From the NCBI RefSeq assembly GCF_003020585.1, contig NZ_PXUE01000001.1:186001-250000 (forward strand): 64,000 nt of DNA, written 5' to 3'. Both the position numbers and the translations under genes were made by a program. A model generated the notes under the pieces. It was given only the letters and a program-made list of their open reading frames with translations. It was not told where the DNA came from and did no database searches. The stretch comes from Chryseobacterium aurantiacum (GTDB taxonomy: Bacteria; Bacteroidota; Bacteroidia; Flavobacteriales; Weeksellaceae). Below, in pieces: positions 38,286 through 47,327 of this stretch (the stretch's first letter is position 1; each line of letters starts with the position of its first letter).

Positions 38286-39164
38286 TTAAAACTGACTTGA
38301 AAATTCTTTGGCAAAATCTTCCAGTTTAATTCTTCCTGTTACAGGAGAACCATTTTTTATAAACCCTTTCTGTACCACTCCGGTTCTCATTCCTAGCCCC
38401 ATTTCAACATATAATTCCGCCATATCTTGGGGAAGACCTGCCTGCAGCATTCCGTTGAGGGCTTCTTCATCCGAAAATTCTACCCATGGCAATTCAGGTT
38501 TTTCTACAGAACTTCCCAGTACTTTTGCAAAATCAGAAGCTTTTCGGGAGTCACTTACGATATATCGGATGTTTTTTCCGATTTCATTTTTTACAAGTTC
38601 TTCAGCTGCGGCATTAGCAATATCAATGGGATGAACCACAGGGATTTCTATGTTTTCCGAATAATTTCCACCTATGATTCCTGCATTTTTAACCAACGGA
38701 ATATCATTAAAGAAATTCGTATAAAAATATCCGGCTCTTAAAAAAGTAAATGAAATGTTTTCTAGCTGATTGTAAATTTTTTCTATATGATATAGACCTT
38801 TAATAGGACCGTTTTCCACGGGAGATTCAGCACCTACACTGCTTAGCATTACTGCTTTTTTTACATTAGCTTTTTGTAAAGCTTCCGCATAGTTTTTTCC
38901 TACGCTTATTGTATTTTGAACAATGTTGTCGGGGCTTATAGCAGGAGGGGTCATCACAAAGACAGCATCTGCTCCGTCAAAAGTTTGAGTTAAGAAATCA
39001 ATATCTGTAATTGATCCGATGGCAGACGTTGCTCCCAATGATTCAATATCGTGCTTTCTTGCCTCATTACTACTGATTACGGTGATGTCATGTCCTTGTT
39101 CTACAAGTTGCTGTGCTAAAGGCTTGGCTACATTTCCTAGTGATCCTGTGATTATAATTTTCAT
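38286..39164 (-). CDS. NmrA-like NAD(P)-binding protein
   Basis: 292 residues with an N-terminal Rossmann fold: MKIIITGSLGNVAKPLAQQL, then SSNEARKHDIESLGATSAIG and FDGADAVFVMTPP, characteristic of NmrA/HSCARG or NAD(P)H:quinone-oxidoreductase-like atypical short-chain dehydrogenases. The catalytic Tyr-Lys pair of classical enzymes is not evident. It may be a redox sensor or a quinone reductase. It is divergent from an HxlR-family regulator, a frequent pairing, so it is probably the regulator's target. Confidence 0.82.
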   Translation of the reverse strand: MKIIITGSLGNVAKPLAQQLVEQGHDITVISSNEARKHDIESLGATSAIGSITDIDFLTQTFDGADAVFVMTPPAISPDNIVQNTISVGKNYAEALQKANVKKAVMLSSVGAESPVENGPIKGLYHIEKIYNQLENISFTFLRAGYFYTNFFNDIPLVKNAGIIGGNYSENIEIPVVHPIDIANAAAEELVKNEIGKNIRYIVSDSRKASDFAKVLGSSVEKPELPWVEFSDEEALNGMLQAGLPQDMAELYVEMGLGMRTGVVQKGFIKNGSPVTGRIKLEDFAKEFSSQF

Positions 39165-39209
39165 ATGTAAATTTTTTATTGTTTTAATGATCCTATGTAA
39201 TCACTGCAT

Positions 39210-39235
39210 ATTGATGAGTATTGATGAATTGATCA
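39210..39235. repeat. Direct repeats ATTGATGA in the NmrA/HxlR intergenic region
   Basis: ATTGATGA at 39210-39217 and 39220-39227, followed by ATTGATCA at 39228-39235, lie upstream of the NmrA-like gene. They could be a regulator site. Confidence 0.35.
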
Positions 39236-39284
39236 AACGACAGTGATTTTATAATAAATATTTTTTTATTTCGTAATACAAAGT

Positions 39285-39316
39285 TATATTTGTACTTACT
39301 TTTATGCAAGTACTTA
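39285..39316 (+). promoter_or_regulatory. HxlR gene promoter with GTACTTAC direct repeats
   Basis: TATATTTG (39285-39292) fits the -7 element. GTACTTAC occurs at 39292-39299 and 39309-39316, over the predicted start point. This position suits autorepression. It also makes ATG 39304 an unlikely start codon. Confidence 0.45.
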
Positions 39317-39333
39317 CCCTAAAGTATGTAGAT

Positions 39334-39762
39334 ATGACAGCTATCAAAGAAAGTTCAACCATTCAGGAGAATAAGAAAACAGTACAGGATTGTCCTGTAA
39401 TGTATGTTATGGAAAGAATTGGAGGATTCTGGAAACCTATCATCCTGTTTAATCTTTCCACAGGAGAAAAAAGATACAGTGAATTGAAAAGAGCCATTCC
39501 TGCAGTAACAGAAAAAATGCTCATTCAGCATTTAAAACAACTTGAAGTAGACGGATTAATCATAAGAAAGGCAAAACCCGTAGTACCACCTCATGTGACT
39601 TATAAGCTAAGTGAAGCCGGTAATGAGCTGGCTCCCGTAATTGATGCCATGGCTGCATGGGCTTTTCAGGATATGGAAAGAAACGATATCAAAGGTGCTG
39701 AAGCAAACAGATACATCACAAATCAGGATCAGAATGCTTTTAGTCAAAACCTTAAAAAATAA
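39334..39762 (+). CDS. HxlR-family transcription regulator
   Basis: 142 residues from ATG 39334; ATG 39304 is in frame but lies only about 8 nt from the predicted transcription start. The winged-helix HxlR domain covers residues about 20-120: CPVMYVMERIGGFWKPIILF with the family's near-N-terminal Cys, then RYSELKRAIPAVTEKMLIQHL and DGLIIRKAKPVVPPHVTYKL. HxlR proteins often sense electrophiles or oxidants through that Cys. Divergent from the NmrA-like gene. Confidence 0.88.
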   Translation: MTAIKESSTIQENKKTVQDCPVMYVMERIGGFWKPIILFNLSTGEKRYSELKRAIPAVTEKMLIQHLKQLEVDGLIIRKAKPVVPPHVTYKLSEAGNELAPVIDAMAAWAFQDMERNDIKGAEANRYITNQDQNAFSQNLKK

Positions 39763-39793
39763 AAACAGGCTCTTCAATCCGAAGAGCCTGTTT
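39763..39793. terminator. Bidirectional terminator
   Basis: A 13-bp perfect stem, AAACAGGCTCTTC/GAAGAGCCTGTTT, with a 5-nt loop lies between the convergent HxlR and alcohol dehydrogenase genes. A/T runs on both sides suit both directions. Confidence 0.85.
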
Positions 39794-39815
39794 CTGTTAC
39801 TATTCTATAAAAGAA

Positions 39816-40868
39816 TTATAAAGACTGCATGTCAATAACGAAACGATATCTCACATCACTTTTCAGCATTCTCTCATAGGCTTCGTTAATTTCCTGCATT
39901 TTAATCATCTCAATTTCTGAAACAATATTATGTTCACCGCAGAAATCCAATAGTTCCTGAGTTTCTGCAATACCGCCAATTACAGATCCGGCTACAGATT
40001 TTCTTCCCAAAATCATAGGAACGGTATTCAGCATTGGTTCCAGACCTCCAAGGTAACCAACAAGAACATGGGTCCCATCAATAGTTAAGGTGGCAACATA
40101 AGGATTCACATCATGTACATAAGGAACCGTATCAATAATCAGATCGAATTTTCCTTTTACAGACTTCATTTGTGCTTCATCTGTGGAAATGATAACATGA
40201 TCCGCTCCCAATTGCTTAGCATCCTCAGTTTTTCCCGGAGTTCTGGAGAATAGAGTAACTTCAGCTCCCAATCCTTTTGCTAATTTGATGGCCATATGAC
40301 CTAATCCTCCCAGTCCAACTACAGCAACTTTAGAATCCGGTCCTACGTTCCAGTGTCTCAAAGGTGACCATGTAGTAATTCCTGCACACAAAAGAGGTGC
40401 TACAGCTGCCAGATCAAGGTTTTCAGGAACTTTTAATACATGCTGAGAATCCACTACCACTTTTTGAGAATATCCCCCGAAAGTATGTCCTCCCAAATGT
40501 TTGTCCTGCCCGTTATAAGTTCCGGTAAATCCATTTTCGCAATATTGTTCCAAATCGTGTTGGCAGCTTCCGCAATGACCGCAAGAATCCACAATGCATC
40601 CTACGCCGGCAAGGTCACCTACTTTAAACTTCGTTACATCACTTCCAATCTTTGTAATTCTTCCTACAATTTCATGTCCCGGAACAGCAGGGTAGATGGT
40701 TCCTCCCCAGTCGTTTCTTGCAGTATGAAGATCAGAGTGGCATACTCCGCAGTATAGAATCTCAATTTCTACATCCTTGGGGGTAACCTCTCTTCTTTCA
40801 ATATTCATTTCTTTCAGATCTGCCGTGGTAGACTCTGCTCCATAGGCTTTTACTGTAAATGTGCTCAT
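39816..40868 (-). CDS. Zinc-dependent NAD(P) alcohol dehydrogenase (YahK/CAD type)
   Basis: 350 residues of the medium-chain dehydrogenase family. The catalytic zinc region is CGVCHSDLHTARNDWGGTIY with GHEIVG; the structural zinc Cys set is in CGHCGSCQHDLEQYC; the NADP-binding motif is GLGGLGHMAIKLAKGLGAEV. The closest type is cinnamyl alcohol dehydrogenase/YahK, aldehyde reductases with broad range. It is 14 bp downstream of the cupin gene and so co-transcribed with it. A role in aldehyde detoxification is inferred. Confidence 0.92.
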   Translation of the reverse strand: MSTFTVKAYGAESTTADLKEMNIERREVTPKDVEIEILYCGVCHSDLHTARNDWGGTIYPAVPGHEIVGRITKIGSDVTKFKVGDLAGVGCIVDSCGHCGSCQHDLEQYCENGFTGTYNGQDKHLGGHTFGGYSQKVVVDSQHVLKVPENLDLAAVAPLLCAGITTWSPLRHWNVGPDSKVAVVGLGGLGHMAIKLAKGLGAEVTLFSRTPGKTEDAKQLGADHVIISTDEAQMKSVKGKFDLIIDTVPYVHDVNPYVATLTIDGTHVLVGYLGGLEPMLNTVPMILGRKSVAGSVIGGIAETQELLDFCGEHNIVSEIEMIKMQEINEAYERMLKSDVRYRFVIDMQSL

Positions 40869-40882
40869 TTGATTATTTATTT

Positions 40883-41302
40883 TTAATTAGGTTTAAGTTC
40901 TAAATTGTTGTATTCTTCATCCGTTACAGGTTCCAGCCATTCCACAATTCCGTTTAGGGTATTAGGGTTAATGGCAATATGTGTAAATTCACTGTCAGAA
41001 GCAGCACCATGCCAATGGACCACATTGGGGAGGATATTAACCACATCGCCCGGCTTTAAAATCTGTGCAGGTTTACCCTTTTCCTGATAAAAACCTGTTC
41101 CTGAAGTTACGATTAATATCTGTCCACCTCCATGAGTATGCCAGTTATTTCTGCACCCGGGCTCAAAGACGACATTTCCAATCTGACAGTTGAGTTGATC
41201 TTCGTTGGGTTTTATAATATGTACCCAAGCTGTTCCTCCCGAAAAATAATCGGATGGAGCTTTTTCTCCTTTTGGAAAAATGTTTGTATTCAAAGTTTCC
41301 AT
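40883..41302 (-). CDS. Single-domain cupin protein
   Basis: 139 residues with one cupin barrel. The metal-ligand motif 1 is in GCRNNWHTHGGGQILIV, and motif 2 around PGDVVNILPNVVHWHGA. Such proteins are often encoded with carboxymuconolactone-decarboxylase-like or alcohol dehydrogenase genes and an AraC regulator, as here (AraC gene divergent, dehydrogenase downstream). Enzyme or binding role unknown. A -7-like GACTTTTG lies on the minus strand just before the start. Confidence 0.85.
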   Translation of the reverse strand: METLNTNIFPKGEKAPSDYFSGGTAWVHIIKPNEDQLNCQIGNVVFEPGCRNNWHTHGGGQILIVTSGTGFYQEKGKPAQILKPGDVVNILPNVVHWHGAASDSEFTHIAINPNTLNGIVEWLEPVTDEEYNNLELKPN

Positions 41303-41403
41303 AACGATACAAAAGTCGAAACTTTTTAGTAAACCTAACTTATACAGATTACCGAATTACTTACCAATTTTACAGACATCATTTCAGTTACAAAGGAAAG
41401 TGG

Positions 41404-41411
41404 TAATTTTG
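41404..41411 (+). promoter_or_regulatory. -7 element TAATTTTG before the AraC gene
   Basis: An exact TAnnTTTG match immediately before ATG 41413. The transcript would start at or after that ATG, so the start at ATG 41434 is preferred. Confidence 0.5.
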
Positions 41412-41433
41412 AATGGTAATAAAAATATACTTC

Positions 41434-42336
41434 ATGGAAAATCAGGAGGTTGAAATCTATAATAGTGTCTCGGAATACAATAAAATGGCCAATCATGAAA
41501 CCCTGCATCCCTTAGTCAGTGTCATTGATTTTTCCAAATCTGATCCTATTTGCCAGCATAAAAGGAAATTTGGGTTTTATACCGTTTTTCTGAAAGATGT
41601 TATGTGTGGAGACATGCTGTATGGGAAACATAGCTACGATTATCAGGAAGGAACACTCGTTTTCATCGCCCCGGGGCAGACTTATGGGATTTATAATAAA
41701 GACAAATATGTTCAACCCGCAGGTTCTGCATTAATTTTCCATCCTGATTTAATAAAAGGAACAAATCTAGGAAAGCACATCAAAGACTATAATTTCTTTT
41801 CCTATGATGTACACGAGGCCCTGCATCTCTCTGAAAAAGAACGAGAAACTGTTTTGGAGTGCTTTAAGAATATCAGATGGGAACTCGAGCAAAACATTGA
41901 TAAGCACAGTAAGTCTTTAGTAGTGAATAATATTGAGTTGTTTTTAAATTACTGTATGCGTTTTTATGACCGCCAGTTCATCACAAGAGATCACATCAAT
42001 CAGGGAGTAATCGGAAAATTTGAAAATCTTGTTGATGATTATTTAAAATCTGACAACCCTAAGAATATAGGCTTTCCAATGGTGAATTACTTTGCCGAAA
42101 AACTCAATTTATCTGCCAATTACTTTGGAGATTTGATTAAAAAAGAATTAGGAATTTCCCCACAGGAATTTATCCACAATAAATTAATAGATGTAGCCAA
42201 AGAACAAATTCTGGATCATAGAAAATCCATCAGTGAAATTTCCTATGACCTAGGCTTCAAGTATCCACAGCACTTTACAAGGCTCTTCAAAACAAAAGTA
42301 GGTATTTCCCCAAGCGAATACAAGGTCCTCAATTAA
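41434..42336 (+). CDS. AraC-family transcription regulator
   Basis: 300 residues from ATG 41434. The N-terminal part (about 1-150) is a cupin-like sensor region (GKHSYDYQEGTLVFIAPGQT). The C-terminal AraC DNA-binding domain has two helix-turn-helix units: MVNYFAEKLNLSANYFGDLI, and KSISEISYDLGFKYPQHFTR followed by KVGISPSEYK. It is divergent from the cupin-dehydrogenase operon, which it probably controls. Confidence 0.9.
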   Translation: MENQEVEIYNSVSEYNKMANHETLHPLVSVIDFSKSDPICQHKRKFGFYTVFLKDVMCGDMLYGKHSYDYQEGTLVFIAPGQTYGIYNKDKYVQPAGSALIFHPDLIKGTNLGKHIKDYNFFSYDVHEALHLSEKERETVLECFKNIRWELEQNIDKHSKSLVVNNIELFLNYCMRFYDRQFITRDHINQGVIGKFENLVDDYLKSDNPKNIGFPMVNYFAEKLNLSANYFGDLIKKELGISPQEFIHNKLIDVAKEQILDHRKSISEISYDLGFKYPQHFTRLFKTKVGISPSEYKVLN

Positions 42337-42468
42337 AGGACAAATGATACCGTTTCTATTGATGGAATCTATCAATAAGTATTTGTGTTTAAAAGAATCA
42401 ATTAAATTTTTTCTTCTCAAAAAACCGAATTAATTTTAAGGATAGAAGTTTTCATAATTTTTTTTAAA

Positions 42469-43830
42469 ATGAAATCACAACAGAAAGGGATACTTATTTT
42501 TGATACCCGTTTTGGGAAAATTGCAGCTTTAAAGAAAGACGGAGTGATCAGGGCTAAAAGTATTCGGTATGCCCGTTCCGAACGATTTCAAAAACCTGTT
42601 CCGATACAATATTCAGCTTCCGATAGCCTTTATCCGGATAAAACTCCGGTTTGCCCACAGAAGCTCAGCCCACTTGTAGAAAAAATGATTGGGAGAACTC
42701 CCGTTGAAGAATTTGAGGCTAAAGAATCTACCCAGTATCTTTCAATAACCCGTCCTGAAAATATAATTGAAAAAGAAAAACTTCCTGTGTTGGTCTGGAT
42801 TCATGGTGGTTCCCATGAAATTGGGTGTGGAGATCTGGCTACTGCAGATCCTGCAGAATGGGTAAAGGAACAGCATATCATTATCGTTACTGTTTCCTAT
42901 CGTTTAGGGCTCTTTGGTTTTTTGGGAGGCAATGAAAAAAGACCTGCAAACCTTGGGTTATTTGATATGATTGAAGCTTTGAAATGGATAAAGACAAATA
43001 TCACAGACTTTGGTGGAGATGCTGAAAATATTACATTGCTTGGGCAATCTTCAGGAGGAGATGCCATAGCCCATTTGATGATCTCGGACGGTATTGATGA
43101 TTTATTTAAGCGGGTCATTATTCAAAGTGCACCTTTGGGTTTGCGACATAAAAGACAGAAAATGTCTGTAGAATTTCTGAAAAAAACTGAAGATATGAAA
43201 GATGACCCCGATGTCTTAAAAATGATGGATGAATACGATAAATTGGTACCCTCTTTTATGAAATTCGGTTTGAAATCTGCTATGCCTTTCGGGACCCAGT
43301 ATGGTTTTCCACCCTTGTGTAAAGAAGAAGAGGCTGTTGAAAAGTGGAGAGAAAATGCAAAAAAATATGATCTGCTGATTGGCCTGAATAATGATGAAAC
43401 AGCATTTTATCTTAAAACTTCAGAAGCTTTAAATAAATACTTTGGAAAAGGATTGGGATTAAAGATCATGGATAAGGTGGTTGAAAAAACTACAGAATTT
43501 ATCTATGGAGTTCCATCCAGACAATTTGCGGAAAACCATTCAAAAGGCGGTGGAAATGCCTATTTATTCAGGATACATTCTCAATTAAAAGAAAATCCTA
43601 TTGGAGCATCCCATTGCGTTGATCTTCCTTTAATCTTTGGCAACGAATCTGCCTGGAAATCCTCAGAAATGTTGAAAAATATTCCTTGGGAACATATTCA
43701 TGAAAACGGTAAAAAGCTAAGGGCACTTTGGACTGAATTTGCCAGAACAGGGATCATTTCTGATCAATCAGAAAGACCGGAAATTTTAAAAATTAAAAAA
43801 ATAGAGTTGTCAATAAATTCGAAGAAATAA
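42469..43830 (+). CDS. Type B carboxylesterase/lipase family protein
   Basis: 453 residues, alpha/beta hydrolase of the carboxylesterase type. Oxyanion-hole segment VWIHGGSHEIG; nucleophile Ser194 in LGQSSGGDAI (the family usually has GESAGG); an acid residue probably in NNDETAFY; catalytic His in ASHCVDLPLIFG. No signal peptide is visible, so it is cytoplasmic, and shorter than typical secreted members. The natural ester is unknown. It is on the same strand as, but separated by 132 bp from, the AraC gene. Confidence 0.88.
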   Translation: MKSQQKGILIFDTRFGKIAALKKDGVIRAKSIRYARSERFQKPVPIQYSASDSLYPDKTPVCPQKLSPLVEKMIGRTPVEEFEAKESTQYLSITRPENIIEKEKLPVLVWIHGGSHEIGCGDLATADPAEWVKEQHIIIVTVSYRLGLFGFLGGNEKRPANLGLFDMIEALKWIKTNITDFGGDAENITLLGQSSGGDAIAHLMISDGIDDLFKRVIIQSAPLGLRHKRQKMSVEFLKKTEDMKDDPDVLKMMDEYDKLVPSFMKFGLKSAMPFGTQYGFPPLCKEEEAVEKWRENAKKYDLLIGLNNDETAFYLKTSEALNKYFGKGLGLKIMDKVVEKTTEFIYGVPSRQFAENHSKGGGNAYLFRIHSQLKENPIGASHCVDLPLIFGNESAWKSSEMLKNIPWEHIHENGKKLRALWTEFARTGIISDQSERPEILKIKKIELSINSKK

Positions 43831-43951
43831 TTTTTAATTTAAGTGCTGTTTTTGTAATGTTACGGCTCTATTTAGTTGTTTTGTAGTTGATTATGATATT
43901 GGTGGTGTTTTTTTATTATATTTATAGAACCAAATTCTAAAACAGTAAACT

Positions 43952-44119
43952 ATGAAATCAACAAAACTTCAAAACGCAAGAAAAGTTAACAGAGAAGAAC
44001 TTAAAAATTTAAAAGGCGGAATTATCATCAGAGACAGAATATGCTGTTTTTATAACGAAGACAATTATTGCTGTGAATGGGCTCAGGATCTATGGAGCTG
44101 CCGCGGAATTAAATGCTAA
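43952..44119 (+). CDS. Cysteine-rich double-glycine-leader peptide (bacteriocin-like)
   Basis: A 55-residue frame from ATG 43952. The first 23 residues form a double-glycine leader: MKSTKLQNARKVNREELKNL then KGG. The 32-residue core starts IIIRDRICC and has six Cys (31, 32, 40, 41, 50, 55), two Trp and a C-terminal Cys. Bacteroidota encode many short peptides with an (E/Q)LK-(N/x)-L-KGG leader annotated as bacteriocin-like or natural-product precursors. A weak -7 element (TATATTTA, 43917-43924) precedes it and a terminator follows, so it is a free-standing gene. No C39 peptidase transporter or modification enzyme is nearby. Confidence 0.78.
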   Translation: MKSTKLQNARKVNREELKNLKGGIIIRDRICCFYNEDNYCCEWAQDLWSCRGIKC

Positions 44120-44139
44120 TACTCAGTAGTATATAAAAT

Positions 44140-44167
44140 AAAGCGTATATCATTGATGTACGCTTTT
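44140..44167. terminator. Terminator between the peptide gene and the amylase gene
   Basis: AAAGCGTA and TACGCTTT pair around an 11-nt loop, with Ts after it. It serves the plus-strand peptide and may also end the minus-strand amylase transcript. Confidence 0.7.
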
Positions 44168-44184
44168 ATATTGTATTAGGTTTA

Positions 44185-45666
44185 CTATAGTTTCTGTTCA
44201 GGAACCCATACACTTACATTTCCTGCAGGCACAGGAAAATTTCCCCAACCGTTTTCATCAATCGTTACTTTATCCTTGAATCGTTTTAGTAGATCCATAA
44301 ACTTTTTACCAGCATAGGCTTTCCCTATTTCCATGGGTTTGTTGTAAGCATCTTTATTGCTGAGTACAACAGCACACCCGCTATACTGATCATCTCCTTC
44401 CCGTACCCATCCCAGACAGTTGGCGTCCTCAAAATAATCACGTTGCTCTCCATAGGCATGCTCTTTTCTGGCTTTAAGCAGCTCTTCAATTCCATCTACT
44501 TTCGGCATGAAAATTTCCTGGTCATTTCCTGCCTTGTCTTTATCCACATAATGAGCACCATACAAATCGGGATAGAATACACACGGATAACCATCCTTCC
44601 TTAGTAAAATCAGAGCATAGGCGAGAGGTTTAAACCAAGCTTCAACAGGGGCTTCCAGGTCTTGAAGAGGTTGAGTATCATGATTGGCAACAATACTTAC
44701 AGCATGTAAAGGGTCTGCCTGTGTAAGGGTTTCGTCAAAAATTTTTCTAAGATCATAAGAATTTCCTTCCTTTGAAGCATTATGAAAATTGTTTTGTAAC
44801 GAGCTATCAAAAAGACTCATACAGCCTTCGGTAACTTCAATATATTTTTGGAGAAGATGAAGGTAACCCGGTGCCCAATATTCTCCTACAGCAAAGATAT
44901 TTTTGCCTGAATTGGAACGCAGCAGGGTAATCCATTCCTTATAAAAATCATGAGATATGTGCTTTAAAGCATCAAGCCGGACACCATCAAAATTTGTCTG
45001 ATCAAAGTACCATTTTGCCCATTCATTAAGTTCTTCACGTACAAAAGGATTTCTGTGCTCAATGTCATTATACATCAGGTAATCGTAGTTTCCTTTCTCA
45101 TCATGAATCATTTCCTCCCAGTCATCCCCATATTCAGATTGAATTTTATAAATATGAGAATCCATTCCCTCTGCATAGTCAACACCACTGAAGCAGGTGA
45201 AATTCCATTCAAAATCAGAATATTTTTTTCCTCTTCCCGGAAAGGTAAATTTGGTATAGGATTCTATTTCAAGGACATCGGAAATAACCTTATCCCTATT
45301 ATTTTCATCTACTTTTACCACCTTGAATTTTTCCAGCTCATCGCCACCAGCTTTATGGCCCAGAACGATGTCTACAATGACTTCTATATTTTGTTTTTTT
45401 AAAGCTTTAATCGCTTTTAAATAATCCTCCTTAGTTCCGTATTTGGTAGCAATAGTCCCTTTTTGATCAAATTCCCCCAGATCATAAAGATCATAGGCAT
45501 CATATCCCACAGAATAACCTCCATTTGTCCCTTTGTAGGCTGGAGGAAACCATACAGAGGTAATTCCCAGTTTTGCTAAATATTGAGCTTGTTTTTGAGC
45601 CTCTTTCCACAACTTTGCATCACCTTCAGAATACCAGTGGAAAAACTGAATCATTGTTGAGTTCAT
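44185..45666 (-). CDS. Cytoplasmic alpha-amylase (GH13, subfamily 5 type)
   Basis: 493 residues with no signal peptide. GH13 regions: I (VDIVLGHKAGG), II (GVRLDALKHI, nucleophile Asp232), III (AVGEYW, acid/base Glu262) and IV (IVANHDTQP, Asp330). The N-terminal MIQFFHWYSEGDAKLW is typical of bacterial alpha-amylases of the AmyA/AmyS type that hydrolyse internal alpha-1,4 bonds. Cytoplasmic location suggests turnover of imported maltodextrin or glycogen-like glucan. Monocistronic or first gene before a 45-bp gap from dinB. Confidence 0.93.
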   Translation of the reverse strand: MNSTMIQFFHWYSEGDAKLWKEAQKQAQYLAKLGITSVWFPPAYKGTNGGYSVGYDAYDLYDLGEFDQKGTIATKYGTKEDYLKAIKALKKQNIEVIVDIVLGHKAGGDELEKFKVVKVDENNRDKVISDVLEIESYTKFTFPGRGKKYSDFEWNFTCFSGVDYAEGMDSHIYKIQSEYGDDWEEMIHDEKGNYDYLMYNDIEHRNPFVREELNEWAKWYFDQTNFDGVRLDALKHISHDFYKEWITLLRSNSGKNIFAVGEYWAPGYLHLLQKYIEVTEGCMSLFDSSLQNNFHNASKEGNSYDLRKIFDETLTQADPLHAVSIVANHDTQPLQDLEAPVEAWFKPLAYALILLRKDGYPCVFYPDLYGAHYVDKDKAGNDQEIFMPKVDGIEELLKARKEHAYGEQRDYFEDANCLGWVREGDDQYSGCAVVLSNKDAYNKPMEIGKAYAGKKFMDLLKRFKDKVTIDENGWGNFPVPAGNVSVWVPEQKL

Positions 45667-45711
45667 AAATTTTGCTGATTTGGTTTTTACAAGTTAGCGA
45701 AAAAATATGAC

Positions 45712-46809
45712 CTACTGATTTTCGAATTCCTCAAACGGGATTTTTAGTTGAACCGAAATTTGTTTTTTTTCCTCTGTATTAAGGTGTGAGAGAGATAATC
45801 CGAGCAGACGGACGGCTTTATCATAGGGGCGAAGTTCCCATAGTTTTTTTCCGGTATTGAAATACTGTTCAGGAGAAGTAAAATAATCCTCTCTGGTCAT
45901 ACTTCTCGTAAAAAGAGAGAAATCTTTGTACTTAATTTTTAAGGTTAAGGTTCTTCCCAGAATATTATTTTTCTGTAATCTTTGGTGAAGCTCCTGGCTA
46001 AGGCTTTCCAGCTTCTCATTAATCTGTTGTTCATCAAAAAGATCCTCAAAGAAAGTTCTTTCCACGGCAACACTTTTCTGGATACGATGAGGTTTTACTT
46101 CCGAAGTATGAATACCACGCACCACGTTGTAATAATGATTACCGGATTTTCCGAAGAGTCTTACCAAATCTTCCAAAGATCTTTTTTTTAAGTCTTTTCC
46201 TTTATAAATTCCTAAACTAAACATTTTATTAGCCGTAACCTTTCCTACACCATAAAATTTTTCAACGGGCAGCTCCTCCAGAAAACTTTCCACCTTATCA
46301 GGGTGAATGGTCTTTTGGCCATTGGGTTTATTGATATCTGAAGCTACCTTTGCCAAAAATTTATTTACAGAAATCCCTGCAGAGGCCGTTAGCCCAGTTT
46401 CATCAAATATTTTCTGACGAATTTCTCTGGCGATGAGGTTGGCAGATTCCATTCCCTTTTTATTTTCGGTAACATCCAGATAGGCTTCATCCAGAGATAA
46501 CGGCTCTACCAGATCGGTATATTCGTAGAATATTTCGCGGATTTTTTTTGAAATTTCTTTATAGCGGGCAAAGCGGGGTGGTACAAAGATAAGATCAGGA
46601 CACCTTTCCTTTGCTGTTTTGCTAGGCATTGCGGAACGAACCCCATACTTTCTGGCTTCATAGCTTGCTGCTGCCACTACACCTCGATGCTGCCCACCTA
46701 CTGCAATAGGTTTTCCTTTCAATGTTGGATTATCATATTGCTCCACAGAAGCATAGAATGCATCCATATCTACGTGAATAATTTTACGAAGCGGCAAAGA
46801 AAAATCCAT
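45712..46809 (-). CDS. dinB: DNA polymerase IV
   Basis: 365 residues, Y-family. Catalytic motifs HVDMDAFYASVEQ and SLDEAYLDVTE carry the metal-binding Asp and Glu residues; steric-gate region FY; helix-hairpin-helix region EKFYGVGKVTANKMFSLGI; little finger domain at the C-terminus (VAVERTFFEDL). It copies past damaged bases. It lacks a clear terminal beta-clamp motif, but the end (QLKIPFEEFENQ) may serve. The GNAT gene lies 42 bp upstream on the same strand. Confidence 0.96.
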   Translation of the reverse strand: MDFSLPLRKIIHVDMDAFYASVEQYDNPTLKGKPIAVGGQHRGVVAAASYEARKYGVRSAMPSKTAKERCPDLIFVPPRFARYKEISKKIREIFYEYTDLVEPLSLDEAYLDVTENKKGMESANLIAREIRQKIFDETGLTASAGISVNKFLAKVASDINKPNGQKTIHPDKVESFLEELPVEKFYGVGKVTANKMFSLGIYKGKDLKKRSLEDLVRLFGKSGNHYYNVVRGIHTSEVKPHRIQKSVAVERTFFEDLFDEQQINEKLESLSQELHQRLQKNNILGRTLTLKIKYKDFSLFTRSMTREDYFTSPEQYFNTGKKLWELRPYDKAVRLLGLSLSHLNTEEKKQISVQLKIPFEEFENQ

Positions 46810-46851
46810 ATCACAAAGATATGGATTCCTTTATTTATTGTAAATGTTTCG

Positions 46852-47307
46852 TTACGCTTTCAGCCTCATTGTAAGAAGCAGTGGTTCAAATCCTGCTTTC
46901 TCATAAGCTTTTATAGCAGAATCATTTTGAGCATAAACATCCAGCCTTACTTCTGAAATATTCCTGGATTTTGCCCAGTTTACTAATTCATCGGTAATCA
47001 GCTTGTTGATTCCTTTTCCTCTATATTCAGGTTTTACATACATAAACCCCAGATAAGCATAGCTTTTAAAATTGTTGTAGTCCTTATCAGACTTCTTAAT
47101 CAGGGCATAACCTGATGCTACAATTTCATTATTGTCTTCTACAACAATTAATGTTGCATCTGGTGATTGTATAAACTCATTCAGGTCATAATAATGAATT
47201 TCTCCATCAATTAATGTACTGTTAAAAGGTCTTTCCGCAAAAACTATTCCTTGTTCAAATTCTAAAAGAGTCTTTAAATCCTCCTTCGTAGCTTCTCTTG
47301 TAATCAT
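46852..47307 (-). CDS. GNAT-family N-acetyltransferase
   Basis: 151 residues, one GNAT domain. The acetyl-CoA loop is FMYVKPEYRGKGINKLI, followed by VRLDVYAQNDSAIKAYEKAGF. The substrate is unknown. It lies 20 bp downstream of the thioredoxin-fold gene on the same strand, which suggests co-transcription with it and perhaps with dinB. Confidence 0.9.
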   Translation of the reverse strand: MITREATKEDLKTLLEFEQGIVFAERPFNSTLIDGEIHYYDLNEFIQSPDATLIVVEDNNEIVASGYALIKKSDKDYNNFKSYAYLGFMYVKPEYRGKGINKLITDELVNWAKSRNISEVRLDVYAQNDSAIKAYEKAGFEPLLLTMRLKA

Positions 47308-47327
47308 GGTATGAAAAATAGGTGAGA

